A stretch of 64,000 bases of DNA from Formicarius rufipectus (taxonomy: Eukaryota > Chordata > Aves > Passeriformes > Formicariidae), in the NCBI GenBank assembly GCA_013399695.1, contig VXAU01002073.1, forward strand, positions 129,050 to 193,049. The letters run 5' to 3'. The notes below the pieces were generated by a model that saw nothing but the letters and a program-made list of their open reading frames with translations, was not told the origin of the DNA and did not search any database. Below are positions 12,659 through 26,606 of this stretch, piece after piece. Each line of letters starts with the position of its first letter. Within the stretch, counting starts at the first letter, position 1. The position numbers and the translations under genes were made by a program.

Positions 12659-14092
12659 ACAATTTTCTCAAGGCAAAGTGACTAAAACAGCAGTCACCTA
12701 CGTGTAGTTAATGGTTTTATTATTGACAACCATACTGAAATAAAATCCTACATCGCATCCAAAGAACTTCTATCACTCATGTCCTGCCAGCTGGACAGAG
12801 GCAATCCCAGGAAAAAATGAGAAAAATGGTTTGAAAGAGAAGTAAAAAGATGATGTCACACAGGAATAGCAGTAACAAACTTAGATGCCAGGTCCTTGGC
12901 TCTTCCATTTTTAAGAATTCATTATAACAGACTGCAAAAATGGTAAATCCAACTTAGTTCTTTCAAAGGTTGCCTGGTTTAGATCAACCCTTCAGAAACC
13001 ACTTCTGAAAGAACTGCATTTACTGTTCATTCTAATCAGAATTTTTGCTAACCTGTTACTTATTAATCATCATGTCACACTTTATTTTACTTATGCAACT
13101 TCTGACATCAATTTCATTTAGCAACATGTTGGATAGGAGGTGACTTAAAACTGATGGACTACCTGGTCCTCTTCCCACCTTTTGCAGATCATGGACTCCT
13201 TTCTACTACATCGATTCCTAAGGTCTATAAGGTATTCCTGGTTTCTCCATCTCTATTATTAAGTAGTAATCTCTTACAAGATAAAATGACTTAAGAATCC
13301 AAAAGAAATGTTCTACCCTTGCTGCTACCTCCCAGGACTCATAAAACTTCACACATGTCCGTGCCTCTTTGTTCTCCTGCAGTCTCTCTGCTTGACTCAA
13401 AGAGAATGGACATGTCAATACTGCCTTTAAAAAAATTTTGTATTATTTCTCTAAATTTTCCTGATTCTATGCGTAAACTGAATGGAACATACTTTAGCCT
13501 TAAATATCCAGGGAACAACATTATCTTAATTTCTGGCAACAGTTGCTTAACTTTTGTATTATATTTGAAGGGGTAACTGATTGTTACTGTATAGCCTAGC
13601 CTAAGGCTGGTAGTTAAAAACTGGGTATTCATTGAATGCAGAGAGTAAATTACAATGATAGTTTAGAGCAGACAACAAGGACTGTGTTGATTTGTAGCTG
13701 AAAAGTTTGGATTTCTGCCTTGGGGCTGAAAACAGTTTTAAAAGTCCTATGTTATTGCAGAAATTGATTGTTATCTGGAGTGCATACATTTATAGGACAT
13801 TATTTTGTGATTGTCTCCAGCTGATATAGTGGTTTGGAAATAAAGGCATATGGTTTTAGTAACTTTAACAGCAAATGCAAATTAGAACAGAAAAAGGCAG
13901 AATAATGACATATTTGAAAACCATCCTTGCAGAGTAAGGCAATGATTCTTCTGTCACATCAAAGTGACAGAATTTTGGAAAATATCTCTCAGTTTTGAAG
14001 ATTGGGAAATGTATTTTGTGAATAAAATTGATTTTAGTTTTTAAGAGAGCCTTCCCTAATTATAATGAAGGTTGTATTTCCTTACAATGTGA

Positions 14093-14180
14093 TTTTTTTG
14101 TTTTTGTTTTTTTGTTTGTTTGTTTGTTTTGGTTTTTTGTTGTTGTTGTTTTTGTTTGTTTGGTTGGTTTGTTTTGTTTT
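14093..14180. repeat. T/G low-complexity tract, (TTTG)n with (TTG)n
   Basis: About 88 bases of T interrupted by G, including TTTG and TTG units. It accounts for the low-complexity Phe/Val/Leu frame read across it, which is not a gene. Confidence 0.9.
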
Positions 14181-17100
14181 GAAGAGGGAGAAGGGAAACT
14201 TCCCCATATTTTTTAAGTGTGATCTGTTTTAATCTACTCTAAGGTAGTCAGAGCCACTCCAAACAAAGCAGGCAGAAACATTTCTAATGAGAGAACAGTG
14301 ATGGTTCACCTTTAGTTGGGAGCTAAAGCTTAGGAGGCTTTGTCAGATTTGTGAAACCACACACACACTCGGGTACACACACAGTCTCCCGGGGTTCCAA
14401 AGTGGGCATTTGAAACATGAACAGAACTTGTGACACCAGTGTCTGCTCAGCAGCAGCATCTGCCAGTAAAACAGACCAGTGAATCTGAACTTTCCATTTC
14501 ACTGAACATGTCTTATTATCTATGATCTTATTTGTAGCATATTTGGCTTTATTTCCAGGAGAGTCATTAAAAAAGAAAAGGTTATAAGTGCTGACAGGCT
14601 CTCTGGGTTAATAGTGATCCTATTAGTACACATAACACTAAACAAATTAGGTTGCAAACTATGCTTCTATGTAGGAGGCTGTGCAATGCTGTTAATCTGT
14701 TTTATGTAGTGAATAGTGAAGGAAAATTAACTTCCACTGTCCTTATCATAAGACAGTTTTATTAATATCTCTCCATTAGTATGTTATCAAATACTAGTCA
14801 TCTTCATAAGCAAGACACACAATTTACACATTCTGGTGGAATTCATTTACCATGCCAATCTATACTTTTCTTGCAACATAAAAGGTAGAAAATAGACAAG
14901 GAAACTACATCAACATCAAAATTAAATTGAGGACTTTATCTGTCTAAAATAGGGGTTATTTTAGGAATTCTTAAGAAAAGATGAATTACTTTCATATTCC
15001 AAACTTATGACCACTTGTTTTACAGAAAATTGACATCTCTCTGTAGCTAAAATTTTCAGAACCTCTGCTAAATTTTTTTTTGCTGTTCTTTGGGAAGTAA
15101 TTTCTGTTACTCATTTCAGTTAACCACAGCCTGGATGTTATTTCCAGTGGTTAGAGTCTTTGGAGTTTTGTTTCTGCAACAGTTTTTATGAGGAAGTCCA
15201 TTAGACCACTGTTACTTTGGTTTGAAAACATTCAATAATCATTCTTTTGTTTTCTGCATCTATCCTTCCTTGAAGGTCTGAATGCTTATTGACAGTGATA
15301 CTGGCTGGGCAACAACAGCTGACAGAGTAAAGAGAAATTTTGCTTTACTCACAGCACTTTGCTACAAGAAGATCCTAATTATTTTGTTTCAATAAAAATA
15401 GGAAACAGCAGTTCAAATCCTTGTGTCTGGATTTTGAACTGCTGCAGTCACCTGTAGGAAATTTGTGGCTTGGAGAATGACAGTGGAGGAAGGTTACTAG
15501 CAAACACTAAGAGAAGTAGAACTAAAGGAGTTTTAGATTGAAGAGTGTGGTTACTGTTTTAACAATGAAAGGAAAGTAACAGTTAGAAAACTTTTCCCCC
15601 GACATCTGCCGTGTTGCTAACACCTTATGGTCATTCTTCATGCTCGTCTTTTGACATTTGGCTCTTTACCATGGTTATGCTGTCATTCTTTCCTGAATCT
15701 GCATAAGTCTGCCCAAGAGATCTGTTTTCATATAGTTTGAAGTAAGCACACACCTGAGATGCAGTTAATACTTCAAGTGCAAGTAATGAGCTTGAAAAAC
15801 CTGCCTACGTATGTGCTGCGAAGGGACAATCAAGAGCTTGGCAGAGAGCTAAGATGATGCTCCTAGTTGTATTGAGGGTGTGGTATATGCTTAAAACTTC
15901 TAGGCCTCAGGAAGCTGCACCCCTGCGCAGAGACCCAATATGCTAAAATTTGGCAATGAAAGACTGAGTATGGCTTTTGATGCAGTGGTCAGTAATGGAA
16001 AAATCCCAGAAATAAAACAGTGAACAGGATAGTTGGACTGGTAAGAGAGATGGGACAGGGCTGAGTCATGCAATACAGGTACAGATTAAACCAGTTGTAA
16101 GAAGAAGAGTTTACTACAAGAAATCTGAATTGTAAGAAAAAACAATGAAAGGAAGGCATTATTATTTCAACAGTCGAACACATTTCTGCAGGTCACAAAA
16201 ACAGTGATGAGAGCTACACTTTTCCTGATTTCTGATCAATTTCAATTGTTCATATTCTCCTAACAAGGGAATTTAAAAGATTGTTCATGTAGTATTGGTA
16301 CATGTGAAGTTCTTCTGTTGACGTTGATCCTCTAACAAGTATCTTGCAGCCTGGATAAGTATTCTATTCCGGCATTCCTTCTACAAGGAAGAAATTACAC
16401 TGGCAATCCTATCTCCAATTTCTGTCCCACATAATCTTTGCTCAAAATGCTAATGCTCTTTGCTAATGAAGTTGACTTGCTAAACTTTTAATAGCTGTTA
16501 GAGTAAAAAATAGTCATAAGGTTCGAAAATATTGTACTGAAAAGTTTCTTTTGTTCCCATAACAACAGTTCAATCAACTGCAGCATTGCTTCAATTGCAT
16601 TAGTTACCAGGAACTATAACCAGATGCTTATTAGTGCCTTCCATTCATTAACAGACTTTAATTGCATTGATTCGGAAGCATCCTTCACACTTACATAACA
16701 TTACTTACACCATCAGTTTAGATGTGCTGAAACATCACTTTTAAACAACACCAGCTGGTATATTTTAGCTCTACAAAGTGGCCAAAAAAAGTGAGTCTTC
16801 AATAACTAGTAAAATGATAGACAGACCCTTAGATTTTTCATGTTCCCAAGTGGCAGAGGTTGAAGTTTCAGGCTACAGATGAAATATACATGATACATTC
16901 CTCAGCTAATTATTTGTCAGTATATTAATAAATCACACCAGTCCCTGCAAGGCTATCTAAATTTAGAAGGTTCATGAGATGTAATACATAATTAATACCC
17001 TTAGATTGGATGGCTTAAAGGCAAGTGATTTCCTGATCTCATATGAAGTAGAGAACAATTTATCATTGTGGTCCAAGTCATGAATTGCCAGCATGCCTGC

Positions 17101-18312
17101 TTTTTGGGACCGTGTATAAATGTCTCTGTCATTTATTTTTGGGTCATGAGTAGAAAACAGAAAATACATAACAAGCAGAGCTAGATTTTTTAAGACACTG
17201 GCAGTCACACTTATGTATGTTGAAGGTATAAAATCCAGTAGGAGCACATATGGACAATGAATTGATGTTTGATCATAATGATCAATGGGAGATTTCCCAC
17301 TGATATCACAAGATTGTTTACAGGTCACAAATATATGTATGAAAATGCCTGCATGTAAAATTCCCCAGTAACTCATGCATATGGCTTCATGTTCTCCAGT
17401 CTCTTTTTAAAATGTTCATCCATTGGATATTGGGAAGATGGTCCTCACAGTCTCCTTCTCTCATCCCTTTGTTCTGTGGCTTTCTATAGGATGTTTTCCC
17501 TGGTCTCATTCTCTCCTCTTCTGTATTTTATTTCTGCATGCCATTATTCAAGTGAGAGCAACCACAGGGTACAGAATTCATTTTTCCCCAGATGAAAAGA
17601 AAATCAGTTCTTGTATAATGATTGTTTGCTAAATCTTGCTAAACTGACACACTACAATGGCATTCACGGATCTGGCAAGCTTTCTACAGACAGGACTGCA
17701 TACAAACACACAGAGATTGACAGGAGATAACAGTGTCTTTGTATATCTCTCTTCCACCTTCCCACCATCCACCAAAGCCAGGCTGTATTTCTGAGAAAAA
17801 ATTGCCAACCAATACTAATTAAGTTCTACAATAATGCTTCTGCTTTGTTCTCTGGACATTAATTATCCTATCTGAATAGAAAATTACCTGATGAGGAAAA
17901 CATCCCCTCAATATCAGGCTGCCAAACTAGAGTTCCTTCATCTCCTTCAGATCTTCTCCAGTATCTTGTTGACCACGGCAGGCAGCAAAACAATGCAGTC
18001 TTTCCCACTGTGGAGATAAAAAGCAAACCCTGAAGTTACTTCTCCCCACCTCCTTGACCAAGTCTTAGCCATGATTTATATACTCTACTAACACCTCAGA
18101 GCACATGGCTTAACATCATCTGAAATTCAGTGGTTATAGCAGACTCTGGACCTCTGACTACGACAGGGATGACCATGAAACCCACTCCACTCAGAAAAGG
18201 CAGAGTACAAGCATCAAAGGTAGAGGACATAATAATCAGAGGTATAAAAAAAGTTATTAAATTTCTTATCATATAGTAAGAGAGGAGAACAACTGTAGCT
18301 CAGGGAAGAGTT

Positions 18313-18340
18313 AAAAAAAAAAAAAAATTAAAAAAAAAAA
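18313..18340. repeat. Poly(A) tract interrupted by TT
   Basis: Fifteen A, two T, then eleven A. It lies about 170 bases left of the large assembly gap. Confidence 0.9.
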
Positions 18341-18511
18341 GCCAGCTAATGGCTTCATATTTACAAGTGTTGAAAAACCAACTTTTGACATGAATTAAAA
18401 TGAAATAGTGTCCTGGTTTTAGTAGCCAAGTTCAGTTTGTCACTGTGTGAGTGTGTATTCTAAAGCCTCTATGCCATTTTTTCCCATGAACTGCTCACAA
18501 TGGCACATTAG

Positions 18512-18811
18512 NNNNNNNNNNNNNNNNNNNNNNNNNNNNNNNNNNNNNNNNNNNNNNNNNNNNNNNNNNNNNNNNNNNNNNNNNNNNNNNNNNNNNNNNN
18601 NNNNNNNNNNNNNNNNNNNNNNNNNNNNNNNNNNNNNNNNNNNNNNNNNNNNNNNNNNNNNNNNNNNNNNNNNNNNNNNNNNNNNNNNNNNNNNNNNNNN
18701 NNNNNNNNNNNNNNNNNNNNNNNNNNNNNNNNNNNNNNNNNNNNNNNNNNNNNNNNNNNNNNNNNNNNNNNNNNNNNNNNNNNNNNNNNNNNNNNNNNNN
18801 NNNNNNNNNNN
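18512..18811. other. Assembly gap (300 N)
   Basis: Exactly 300 undetermined bases. The right edge resumes in an AT dinucleotide run (ATATATATA), suggesting that the missing part includes an AT microsatellite. The round length may be a placeholder. Confidence 0.98.
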
Positions 18812-19164
18812 ATATATATAAATTATAGCTAGGAACTGTTATCCTTCCATTTATCATATCTTAATTAAAATTTGTTTTGAAATTGAAAGAGATTTGTCCC
18901 TCTGTTTTAGCAATAAATTTTTCTAAGCTCTCTAAACTTAGACAAATAGAATAAACTTTCAAGCTACCAAATTCCTCAAAGTATTTCCCAAAATCTTCCT
19001 TCTGCAACTAAACATATCTTTGCAACTGCAATTTAGACCACCTCTTAACTGTGCAGATACTCAGACAATATACAATACAGCAGCAACAGAAAGGAAGCTC
19101 ACCTAGATAAAATCCTGTTTCAGTCAGATGTTCAGCTTTAGTATGAATCTTATCTTTGACTTGA

Positions 19165-19169
19165 CCTGA
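19165..19169. repeat. Target-site duplication of the ERVL-like solo LTR, left copy (CCTGA)
   Basis: Identical to 19699-19703 on the other side of the LTR. Confidence 0.85.
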
Positions 19170-19698
19170 TGTCTTGGTATCATTTGGGATAGAGTTTGTT
19201 TTCTTCTTAGGAAGTGGTGCTGTGTTGTGTTTAGGATTTAGTATGAGAATGATGCTGACAACATAGTGATGCTTTGAGTGCTGCTCAGTAGCCAAGGACT
19301 AAAGTCAAGGACTTTCCAGTGTCATGATCTGTTGATGAAGAAGTACTCAAGAAGCTGTGGGGGAGGACAGCTGAGATAGGATATCCAAATTGGCCAAGCA
19401 GATATTCCATTCTGTAGAACATCATGCTAAGTATATGAATTGAGGGAGGTTGGTTGTGAGCCAGAAATGACAGGATTTGGTTATTGGGTGGTGAACAACT
19501 GTATTGTGCATCACTTGGGGTTTATTTCTGGGTTTTAGTCCACTTTCTCTCTCATTTACTTTACAATTATTATTATTATATGTATTATAATATTTTAATT
19601 TGTTTCAATTATTAAGCCATTCTTATCTTAACCCAGTGAGGGGGAGGTGAGTAGGGTAGGCATGGCACTTGATTGCCAGCTGGAGTTAAGCCATGACA
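19170..19698 (+). mobile_element. Solo LTR, avian ERVL-like, with a perfect 5-bp target duplication
   Basis: The 529-bp block begins TGTCTTGG and ends CCATGACA. It follows a very common avian LTR from end to end: GGGATAGAGTTT, then TTTTCTTC, a CTGCTCAGTAGCCAAGGACT region, a ...CTTATCTTAACCCA... stretch, GAGGGGGAGGTGAG, and a terminal GCCAGCTGGAGTTAAGCCATGACA-type block. The bases CCTGA at 19165-19169 are repeated exactly at 19699-19703. A 5-bp duplication is typical of ERVL-class integrases. No internal retroviral sequence is present, so the two LTRs of the original provirus have recombined to one. Only the family name depends on memory. Confidence 0.9.
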
Positions 19699-19703
19699 CC
19701 TGA
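19699..19703. repeat. Target-site duplication of the ERVL-like solo LTR, right copy (CCTGA)
   Basis: Identical to 19165-19169. Confidence 0.85.
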
Positions 19704-22700
19704 TTTTAGCAGCTTTTTCCTTGGCTTAAACATCTACAAATTGACTCCACAAATATTTATAGGTTGTGCTGATCAGAAAAAAATCTTATTGCTGTGGGTT
19801 TTTTTGCTGGCTCCCCTACTGTCTATATCAGCAAGTCCAAAATATGGGTAAGACCCCTCATATTTTAAGTAGGAAGAAGAAAATGTTGTCATGCTACCTC
19901 CTTGCTGTATTTGCTTTGAAACAGCTTTTGCCCTATATGTACAAAATGACATTAATCTTTTTATCACCTCCTCTCTGTTTTCTTCAATACCTGTTTGTTT
20001 CAGGACTTCAAATACTCTTTAGCAAAATTAATGGTGACTTCACTGTTGTCTCTAACTCACAAAGTGATGTTTGCTGAATGCACAGGCAAATACTACAAAG
20101 GGAAATGTTGGCATTCTGTGTCAAAGATGACATCTTCAGTATCTCTGCTTAGTATCTTATCTTGCTAGTGCCATGGGAAACAAATTTCTCATCCTGCCTC
20201 TCTTCCTATACATTTCAAAAAGGACCTTTTTTTTCTTTCATGCAACTGATGCTGGAATTATGAGAGGATTTTCTGTAATTCAGTGCTGGTTTTCATCTGT
20301 ATTTTCAGAAGACTTTCTTTCTATAATCTCTATTTCTAGCATTGTCACTTTGCAAATAATTTTCTTATTTGTCACATTTATTTGGGATTATTATAACAAA
20401 TAGAATTATTAATTTACAGTCATATTTTTATTTGATTAATTGTAATGTAAAAAGTTAGCAGTGCAATTCTAAGAAAAACTTATTTGAATTGATTATTTGC
20501 TGCTGCAATGATATAATAAATGGTTATGTGATTCGTACATCTACCATACACGAAATAAATATTGAAATACATTTTATAAAGTTATTTAATCTGTAGTATG
20601 TAAATGGTATAAAATTCTCTCTACTCTCAAGGCCAGAAATGTTTTTCTTGCTACTGGAAGATTTGGCATCAGTGTCATATTCTTTGGTCCAAATTTTTCT
20701 TGAACATAAAAGTCCTTGAAAACTGATAAAATAATAAAATTATTTCTGAAATAGTTATCACATGTTCTAAAGTACTGAATTTAATTTTTGTCAGTGTTCT
20801 ATTCTTTAACTCTGGAGAGTTTACTACAGAACTACCAGAATGCTGAGAAACTAGCTACTCAATAATACTTTCAGAGACATATCTTTAGAGATATCAGCAC
20901 ATAAATGTGGAATGTTTTATAATTATGAAAGCAGGGTACCTGATGTTGCTGGGCTGAGTTCTTTGATGTCTCTTCCTCTTTTTGGTTGAAGGCTAAGATC
21001 AGACTCTTAAAAAGTTCCAGTTTAGACTCATGAGTAAAACAAAATGTTTGTTGTGTTAATTAGTTGAAAAGAGGAAGATTTATTTTAAAAGAAACTGATG
21101 GTTAACACAGTGAGTAGAGGGCAAGAATAAGAGGATGGGAAATAAAAATAATGTGAAAGAAAGGGTAATAGATTAAGATATTTTGTTTTAGGTTTTAGCA
21201 CTAAGGCAAAGCATGCTGATGTTTTTAAATTGTTGGAGTGTCGTCTTGTTTTCATTTTGGCTTACAGTACTGCTTAGTAGCATTCAAACCAGAATTGAAA
21301 TGCATGTATTCTTTAAAAACACTATTTTCTGTATCCAGAATAGACCTCCAACCAAGCAAGAACCTCAATCACAGAGGAGATAATGCATCATAGAAATGCA
21401 ATTCATACAAAGAACAAGTTCATAGGCAAAAATGAGATTATCTTTCATTCAAGCTTTATAACCTCTGAATAACAAGTGCTGCTTCAAATTTGCTGTTTTG
21501 TATGTCCAGCGAGGTACAATAGTTTAGGTTAACAAAAAATGGTCTGAAATAAAATATTTCTATAATTTTTTCTACATAAAATTTGAAAGAAAATTGCCTT
21601 ATAAAAAACATGCCACCTTGTAAACTCCTGTTCTTTTTGCTGAAAAAATCAATGTGAAAGAACATTTAAAATAAGTTATAGAGTTCTTTTTTTAAGATAC
21701 AGTTTAAAAAGATATAACGTTTTTTATTCACATTGTGCTAAAAGTCACAATTATACCACAAGGCAGTATTACTCCTAAGACAGATCATATCTTGTGTAAA
21801 TGTCACATCTCACTCCAACCATGTGGTGTCTGCACTCTGAAGCAAGGTAGGGCCATACCAGTAAAATATTCATATATTTAAAGTTTTACTTTTAGCATAT
21901 GCTTTTTTTGGCATATAGTGGTTTTTCATAAAATACAGTAATTACACTAGAAAGAATCAATAACATTCATAAGTTGGAGAACACTTGCTTCTGTTCTTCA
22001 TGGGTAGAAACTGACAAACATTACTAACAAAGAATGAAGAAAATTTTCATTTGGGGGGCTTGTAATTCCAGTAACAATGGACCAAAGGACAGGGTGCCTG
22101 CACTAAAGAACACTGCAACTTCAGGAATGGCAAAGGGAATTCTATCTCCTACTCCATAAGGTAAAGGTCAGGCAATCAATCAAAATGCTTCCTGCAAAAC
22201 CTGGTTAAAGACTACATAAAATACTTTGAGTATTTTTAAGAAGATTTGAAACCTGGGAGAATGTAATTTTTTTATTTTTTTTCTTTTAATGTCTCCTTTC
22301 TTGGTATGACTATTTTGTGATCCTGAGCTATCAATTTACTGAATTTTCAGTCTTGAATAGGGATTAAAGGATAATAAACTATTCAACATAATCACCTCAT
22401 TCAAGGACCAGATTTGGATTTTGTGTGCAGCATGCTAAGAGCCAGAGCCCTACACTGACCTGGTCCAGTGTCCTTCATCGTATCGCTCAGTTTCATGCAG
22501 GACTGAGAAAAGAAGATAATCACAAGTGTTTCACAATGACAGTCATACAATATATTTTAAGTTACAGTTGTAGTAAAAATGGGTATTTCCTTCTCTTTAG
22601 GTCACTCCATAACTTTCTGATGGTGAAATCATATTCTGGGTTTGACATAGAACAGCTAAGCCACTTAGAGAAATACAGTACAACTGCCTGTGAATTTATA

Positions 22701-25700
22701 GTTGTAAAACTCTTGCATTAAAGAAACAATTATGGTTTTTTAATTCAATTTATTATTGAAAATGTGTGTGCTTTTTTTTTTAATTATTTTTTCTCTTTTT
22801 TAATCTATAGTTTCAGAATCATAATCAATAACAAATGCCTGCCCGGAAAATAAATCCCATCATTGCCAGAATTTTTGGAGGAAGAAAAAACTTGCACAGA
22901 TATTTTGCTTAGTTTTGTCTTGCTTTCGCTAATCTGAAATCAATAACCTATTTGGATCCTGAGCCAAAATTAAGATGCACTCACCAAGAGTAAGACTGGT
23001 GGCCCTCATGTGAAACACAATTTCCGTTTCCTGAAAAGAATGAGAGGGAGAGACAGGAGACTTTTACAGCTCTTACACACCCAAACAGCTAATAGGGATC
23101 TGTGAGGATCACATCTTTCACATCACATCACAACTTTCATCACGTTGGTATACATATAACTGTGGTTCACAGGCTGCTGTGAAGGCTCCCCACAGAGGCT
23201 CTCTGCATTCAGTTCCTTGAGTCTGTGTGCACAGCTGCACCCCCTGGCTGCTGCCCACCTCTTCAGTGAGAAAAGCAAAACTCACATTTCAACAAAAAAA
23301 AACTTTACTTTGTCAGACAACTGGAGCATGTCACCAGAAGCAAGTCAAAACGCATGAGATGATTCCAGGGGACCTCATACCATTTACAGGCACAAGAATT
23401 TTTTCCAAATATTTGGACTAATGTAGCTAAAAATGATAACCATAATGACAGTTGCTTGACAACTTTACTGCAACTAGGCTTTTCTGCATCCATATTTTTA
23501 TTGTGACTGATAGAACAATACACTAAAAAATCAATTTCTCAATGCCCTCAAGTGATAGCAGGTAGTAGTTTCCTCATTTTGCTGTGAAAGAGAAGGGTAC
23601 ATCAAGGAATTTGCTGCATTTCATTAAAAAAAACCAAAAAAACCCCACAGTAGCATGACCATAAACCAAAACCCTCACTGCTTGTCTACCAATCTGAAAT
23701 GACTGCTTTAAAATTTTATATTTTGTTAATGACAACCAACATAGCAGCTCTTCATCCCTATCAGAAGGATTCCAGGTAAAACCATCCCACAGAAACAACA
23801 GTACTTGCTTACTAAACAAGAAAATGTTGTGCTTGTCTTCATTTCCTATTTCTCTATATTCTTAAAACCTCATCAGAAGCCACATTAATTTTTCTCAAAT
23901 AAATACATCAGAGCTAGGCAATGAAGTCTTCCCATCAGAAGAACCAAGATATGCAATATTAGGAAAATACTCTATGAAATATTTCAATGGTCATAGTTTA
24001 AGAATTCGAAATAATCAAGCTTTTCATTATTGCTGGATTTAAGTAAAACTATTGTGCATTCATAGTTTTCTATCCAAAAAAAACCTGCTAATAAAACTGC
24101 TAATAAAACTGATGCCTTAGGACAATATCAGAGCTAGTTCCATCTGAGAAACAACATAATCTGTTTAATCCAGTACTGAAAACAATCTTTCAGATGGCTT
24201 AGAATACAAACAGATAAACTTTAGACCTGATTCAGATGTGGGTCATATCTATATGAAGTGCCATGTAAGTTTGTCATCCTAGAAATTATGATATAGACAT
24301 ATTCTTTCTGAGGTGTGTTGTCCATCCTCTTACATCTTTTCTCAGAATTCTAATTCTTCCTAAACTCTCTAATTTTCCTCCCCGCTAGTTTCTAAATTTC
24401 TCCAAGTAAATGGTACATATGGTACATTCTTTCTTATCACATCAGAGTTCATACACTTTTTCAGCTAACATTCTTTGCTTCAGGCAGAAAATGCTGTGCC
24501 CTTCCTGCCATCTGCAACCTTTGAAACACATGGATGCTTGCGCATGCCTGCAATGAAGCAGGCATAAGCTATAAACAGGATCATATGCAGACACCTTCAA
24601 CAAATTAACCAGATATACTGAGGCCAAAATTACACAGTCAAGTATTTAGTGGGACATAAATCTCTGTCCGTACAATGAAAATTAAAGTTGAGTACTCTTT
24701 TAAAATGTATTCAGAATAAATCTGAAAGCTGAAAACCAGTAAATGAATCCTCAGTGTGTCATTAGAAATGAAGACTCGAAAACTTACAAACATATGTAGT
24801 GTTATCAGGGCCATTCAACATAGTCAGTTCAATCCGTTTAGGGTTATATCTTCATACTGTCTTCCTTTTTGCTGCCCGCTGTGCTTGGGCAAATCCTTTC
24901 TTTAGGATTGCAAAACACTGTCATTCTGATAAATGATAAGTATTGTCAGTGCTAAGCCCATCCTGGTAGTTAGTATGTGCGCATAAATCCTAGAAACAGG
25001 TCTTCCCCTCTCATGGGTTTTTTTTGTTTGGTTGGTTTTGAGGTTTTTTTGTGTGTGTTTCATAAATTATAAATTTTAGATACCCATTTTAACTTGCATT
25101 TTTTGTTAACTGTCAGGAGGATGTGATCACATATGTAGACATTCTGCTACCAGGGCATGCAGGAATTGAATTATCTCTATATTCATACTAAGCAGTTGTG
25201 CACTTCTATATTGCAAACCCATTATTTGAATAACAAATTTCAGTTATAGGAATACCTTGAACAAGTTGTCATCCTTATTTTCTGATGAGCTGTTATTTCC
25301 CATAGTTCAATTTCATGTAATGATACTTAATGTAACCCAAGTACTATAAAACTAGCTTTTTTTGATTGATTCCCACTAGTAATTGAAATAGCAACCATTT
25401 AGTTTAAAAATGAGAATTTTAAGTTCATTATCTGTCACCTGCAGAATAAGTATGGATAATTTAGTTCTACCCATAACTCACTCCTTGAACAACTCTCATT
25501 TGTATTATGAGAGACCATGAGAACCATATGCTCCACTTTTATTTAGACTTTGATATAAAATACCTTATTTCTGGCATAATCTGTTATAGCCTCTCTAGAA
25601 ATGAGGTCCTCTTTTCTTTTCATGTGACTTAATATCTGCATGGGAAAAATTATTGTTCAGATCAATATTTGCTGAGTAGCATCATGAAGCTAGGCTGCTT

Positions 25701-26027
25701 ACAGAATTTTTGTTGTTTAAAACATTTCATGATCCTAATGTTGCTAATCCATGTGTACAAGAATAGATGGATATGAGTGCCTGCCTATGGAGTTCAGTAG
25801 CTTTCAATAATATTAGGTCCACTGACTTTATGGATACCAAAGCAGATTATAACATCCACTGAAGTAAGTAGACATATAAAGTCCACCATGCAGAGAGAGA
25901 ATGTCAGGCTCTGAAAGACAGGAAGACAACCATTTCTCATGTCAGAAGCCGTGTCAGAACGAACAAACCAGAGCTCAGGTGTCTGGAATTTCCTTTTTAT
26001 GCATTTAATCTTGATATAATAAAATCC
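19704..26027. other. AT-rich noncoding stretch
   Basis: No recognised repeat apart from minor tandem and low-complexity tracts, and no exon with splice context. A 103-codon plus frame at 19766-20077 starts just after the LTR but resembles no protein I know. A somewhat GC-richer patch near 23170-23260 remains unexplained. Confidence 0.5.
24085..24111. repeat. Short tandem duplication of a 12-bp unit
   Basis: CTGCTAATAAAA occurs twice in a row, followed by a partial third CTG. Confidence 0.85.
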
Positions 26028-26028
26028 T

Positions 26029-26606
26029 ATGGAATCACAGAATGACTGGGGTTAGGAGAAACCTCTGGAGATCATCTGGTACAACCTCTCTGATAAAGCA
26101 GGTTCACCAGAGCAGGTTGCACAGGATGATGTTCAGGTGTGTTTTGAATCTTTCCAGAGAAGATTCCACAGCTTCCCTGAGCAGCCAGTTCCAGTGCCCT
26201 ATCACCCTCACAAATGAGAAGTCTATCCTCACATTCAGGTGGAACGTTTTCTGTTTCAATTTGTTCCTGTTGCCCTTTGCCTTGTGGCTGGTCACCACTG
26301 AAAAGGGACTGGTCCAATCCTCCTGACATCTGCCCTTAAAATATTTGTATGCATTATTTCCCCCTTTAGTCATCTTTTCTCCAGGCTAAACAGGTCCATT
26401 TCTCTTAGCCTTTTCTCATAAAAGAGAAGCTCCATTCCCATCATTATCTTCACAACACTCTTCTGGACCGTCTCCAATAGTTCCTTGTATTTCTTGTACT
26501 GGGAAGCCCATAACTGGACACAGTGCTACAGATCCAGCCTCACTAGAGCACACTGCTGGCTCATGACACCCCCAGGTCTTTCTCTGCAGAGCTTCTTGAG
26601 GGGTCA
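26029..26606 (-). mobile_element. CR1 LINE, 3' end fragment
   Basis: The plus strand shows the reverse complement of a CR1 3' region. It starts GGAATCACAGAATGACTGGGGTT (the inverted terminal tail) and CCTCTGGAGATCATCTGGTAC, then continues through the conserved tract with GCTTCCCTGAGCAGCCAGTTCCAGTG and CATCTTTTCTCCAGGCTAAACAGG. The element therefore lies on the minus strand with its 3' end near 26029. It is 5'-truncated, as most CR1 copies are, and has a deletion near 26570-26600 where the CTCATG region joins the CTTTCTCTGCAGAGCT region. Overlapping frames of 85-94 codons on both strands are by-products of the repeat, not genes. Confidence 0.92.

Larger units (their letters stand above)
8761..19164. 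other. AT-rich noncoding stretch with simple repeats
   Basis: The first 100 or so bases may be retroviral leader following the primer-binding site. No gag-like frame follows. The rest contains no repeat or RNA gene I recognise. The longest open frame, 134 codons on the minus strand at 16972-17376, has no features of a known protein. Low-complexity tracts are listed separately. The assembly gap at 18512-18811 falls in this stretch. Confidence 0.5.

Noticed and set aside
16972..17376. 134-codon minus-strand open frame
   Set aside because: No recognisable motif, no acceptor or promoter context, AT-driven composition; one frame of this length is plausible by chance in 64 kb.
18409..18430. TGTCCTGGTTTTAG, like the start of an avian LTR
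   Set aside because: Similarity stops after 14 bases and the rest is lost in or before the gap; not enough for a feature.
18447..18857. Open frames of about 120 codons on both strands
   Set aside because: They consist almost entirely of the 300-base gap.
26042..26373. Overlapping 85-94 codon frames on both strands
   Set aside because: By-products of a CR1 3' end.
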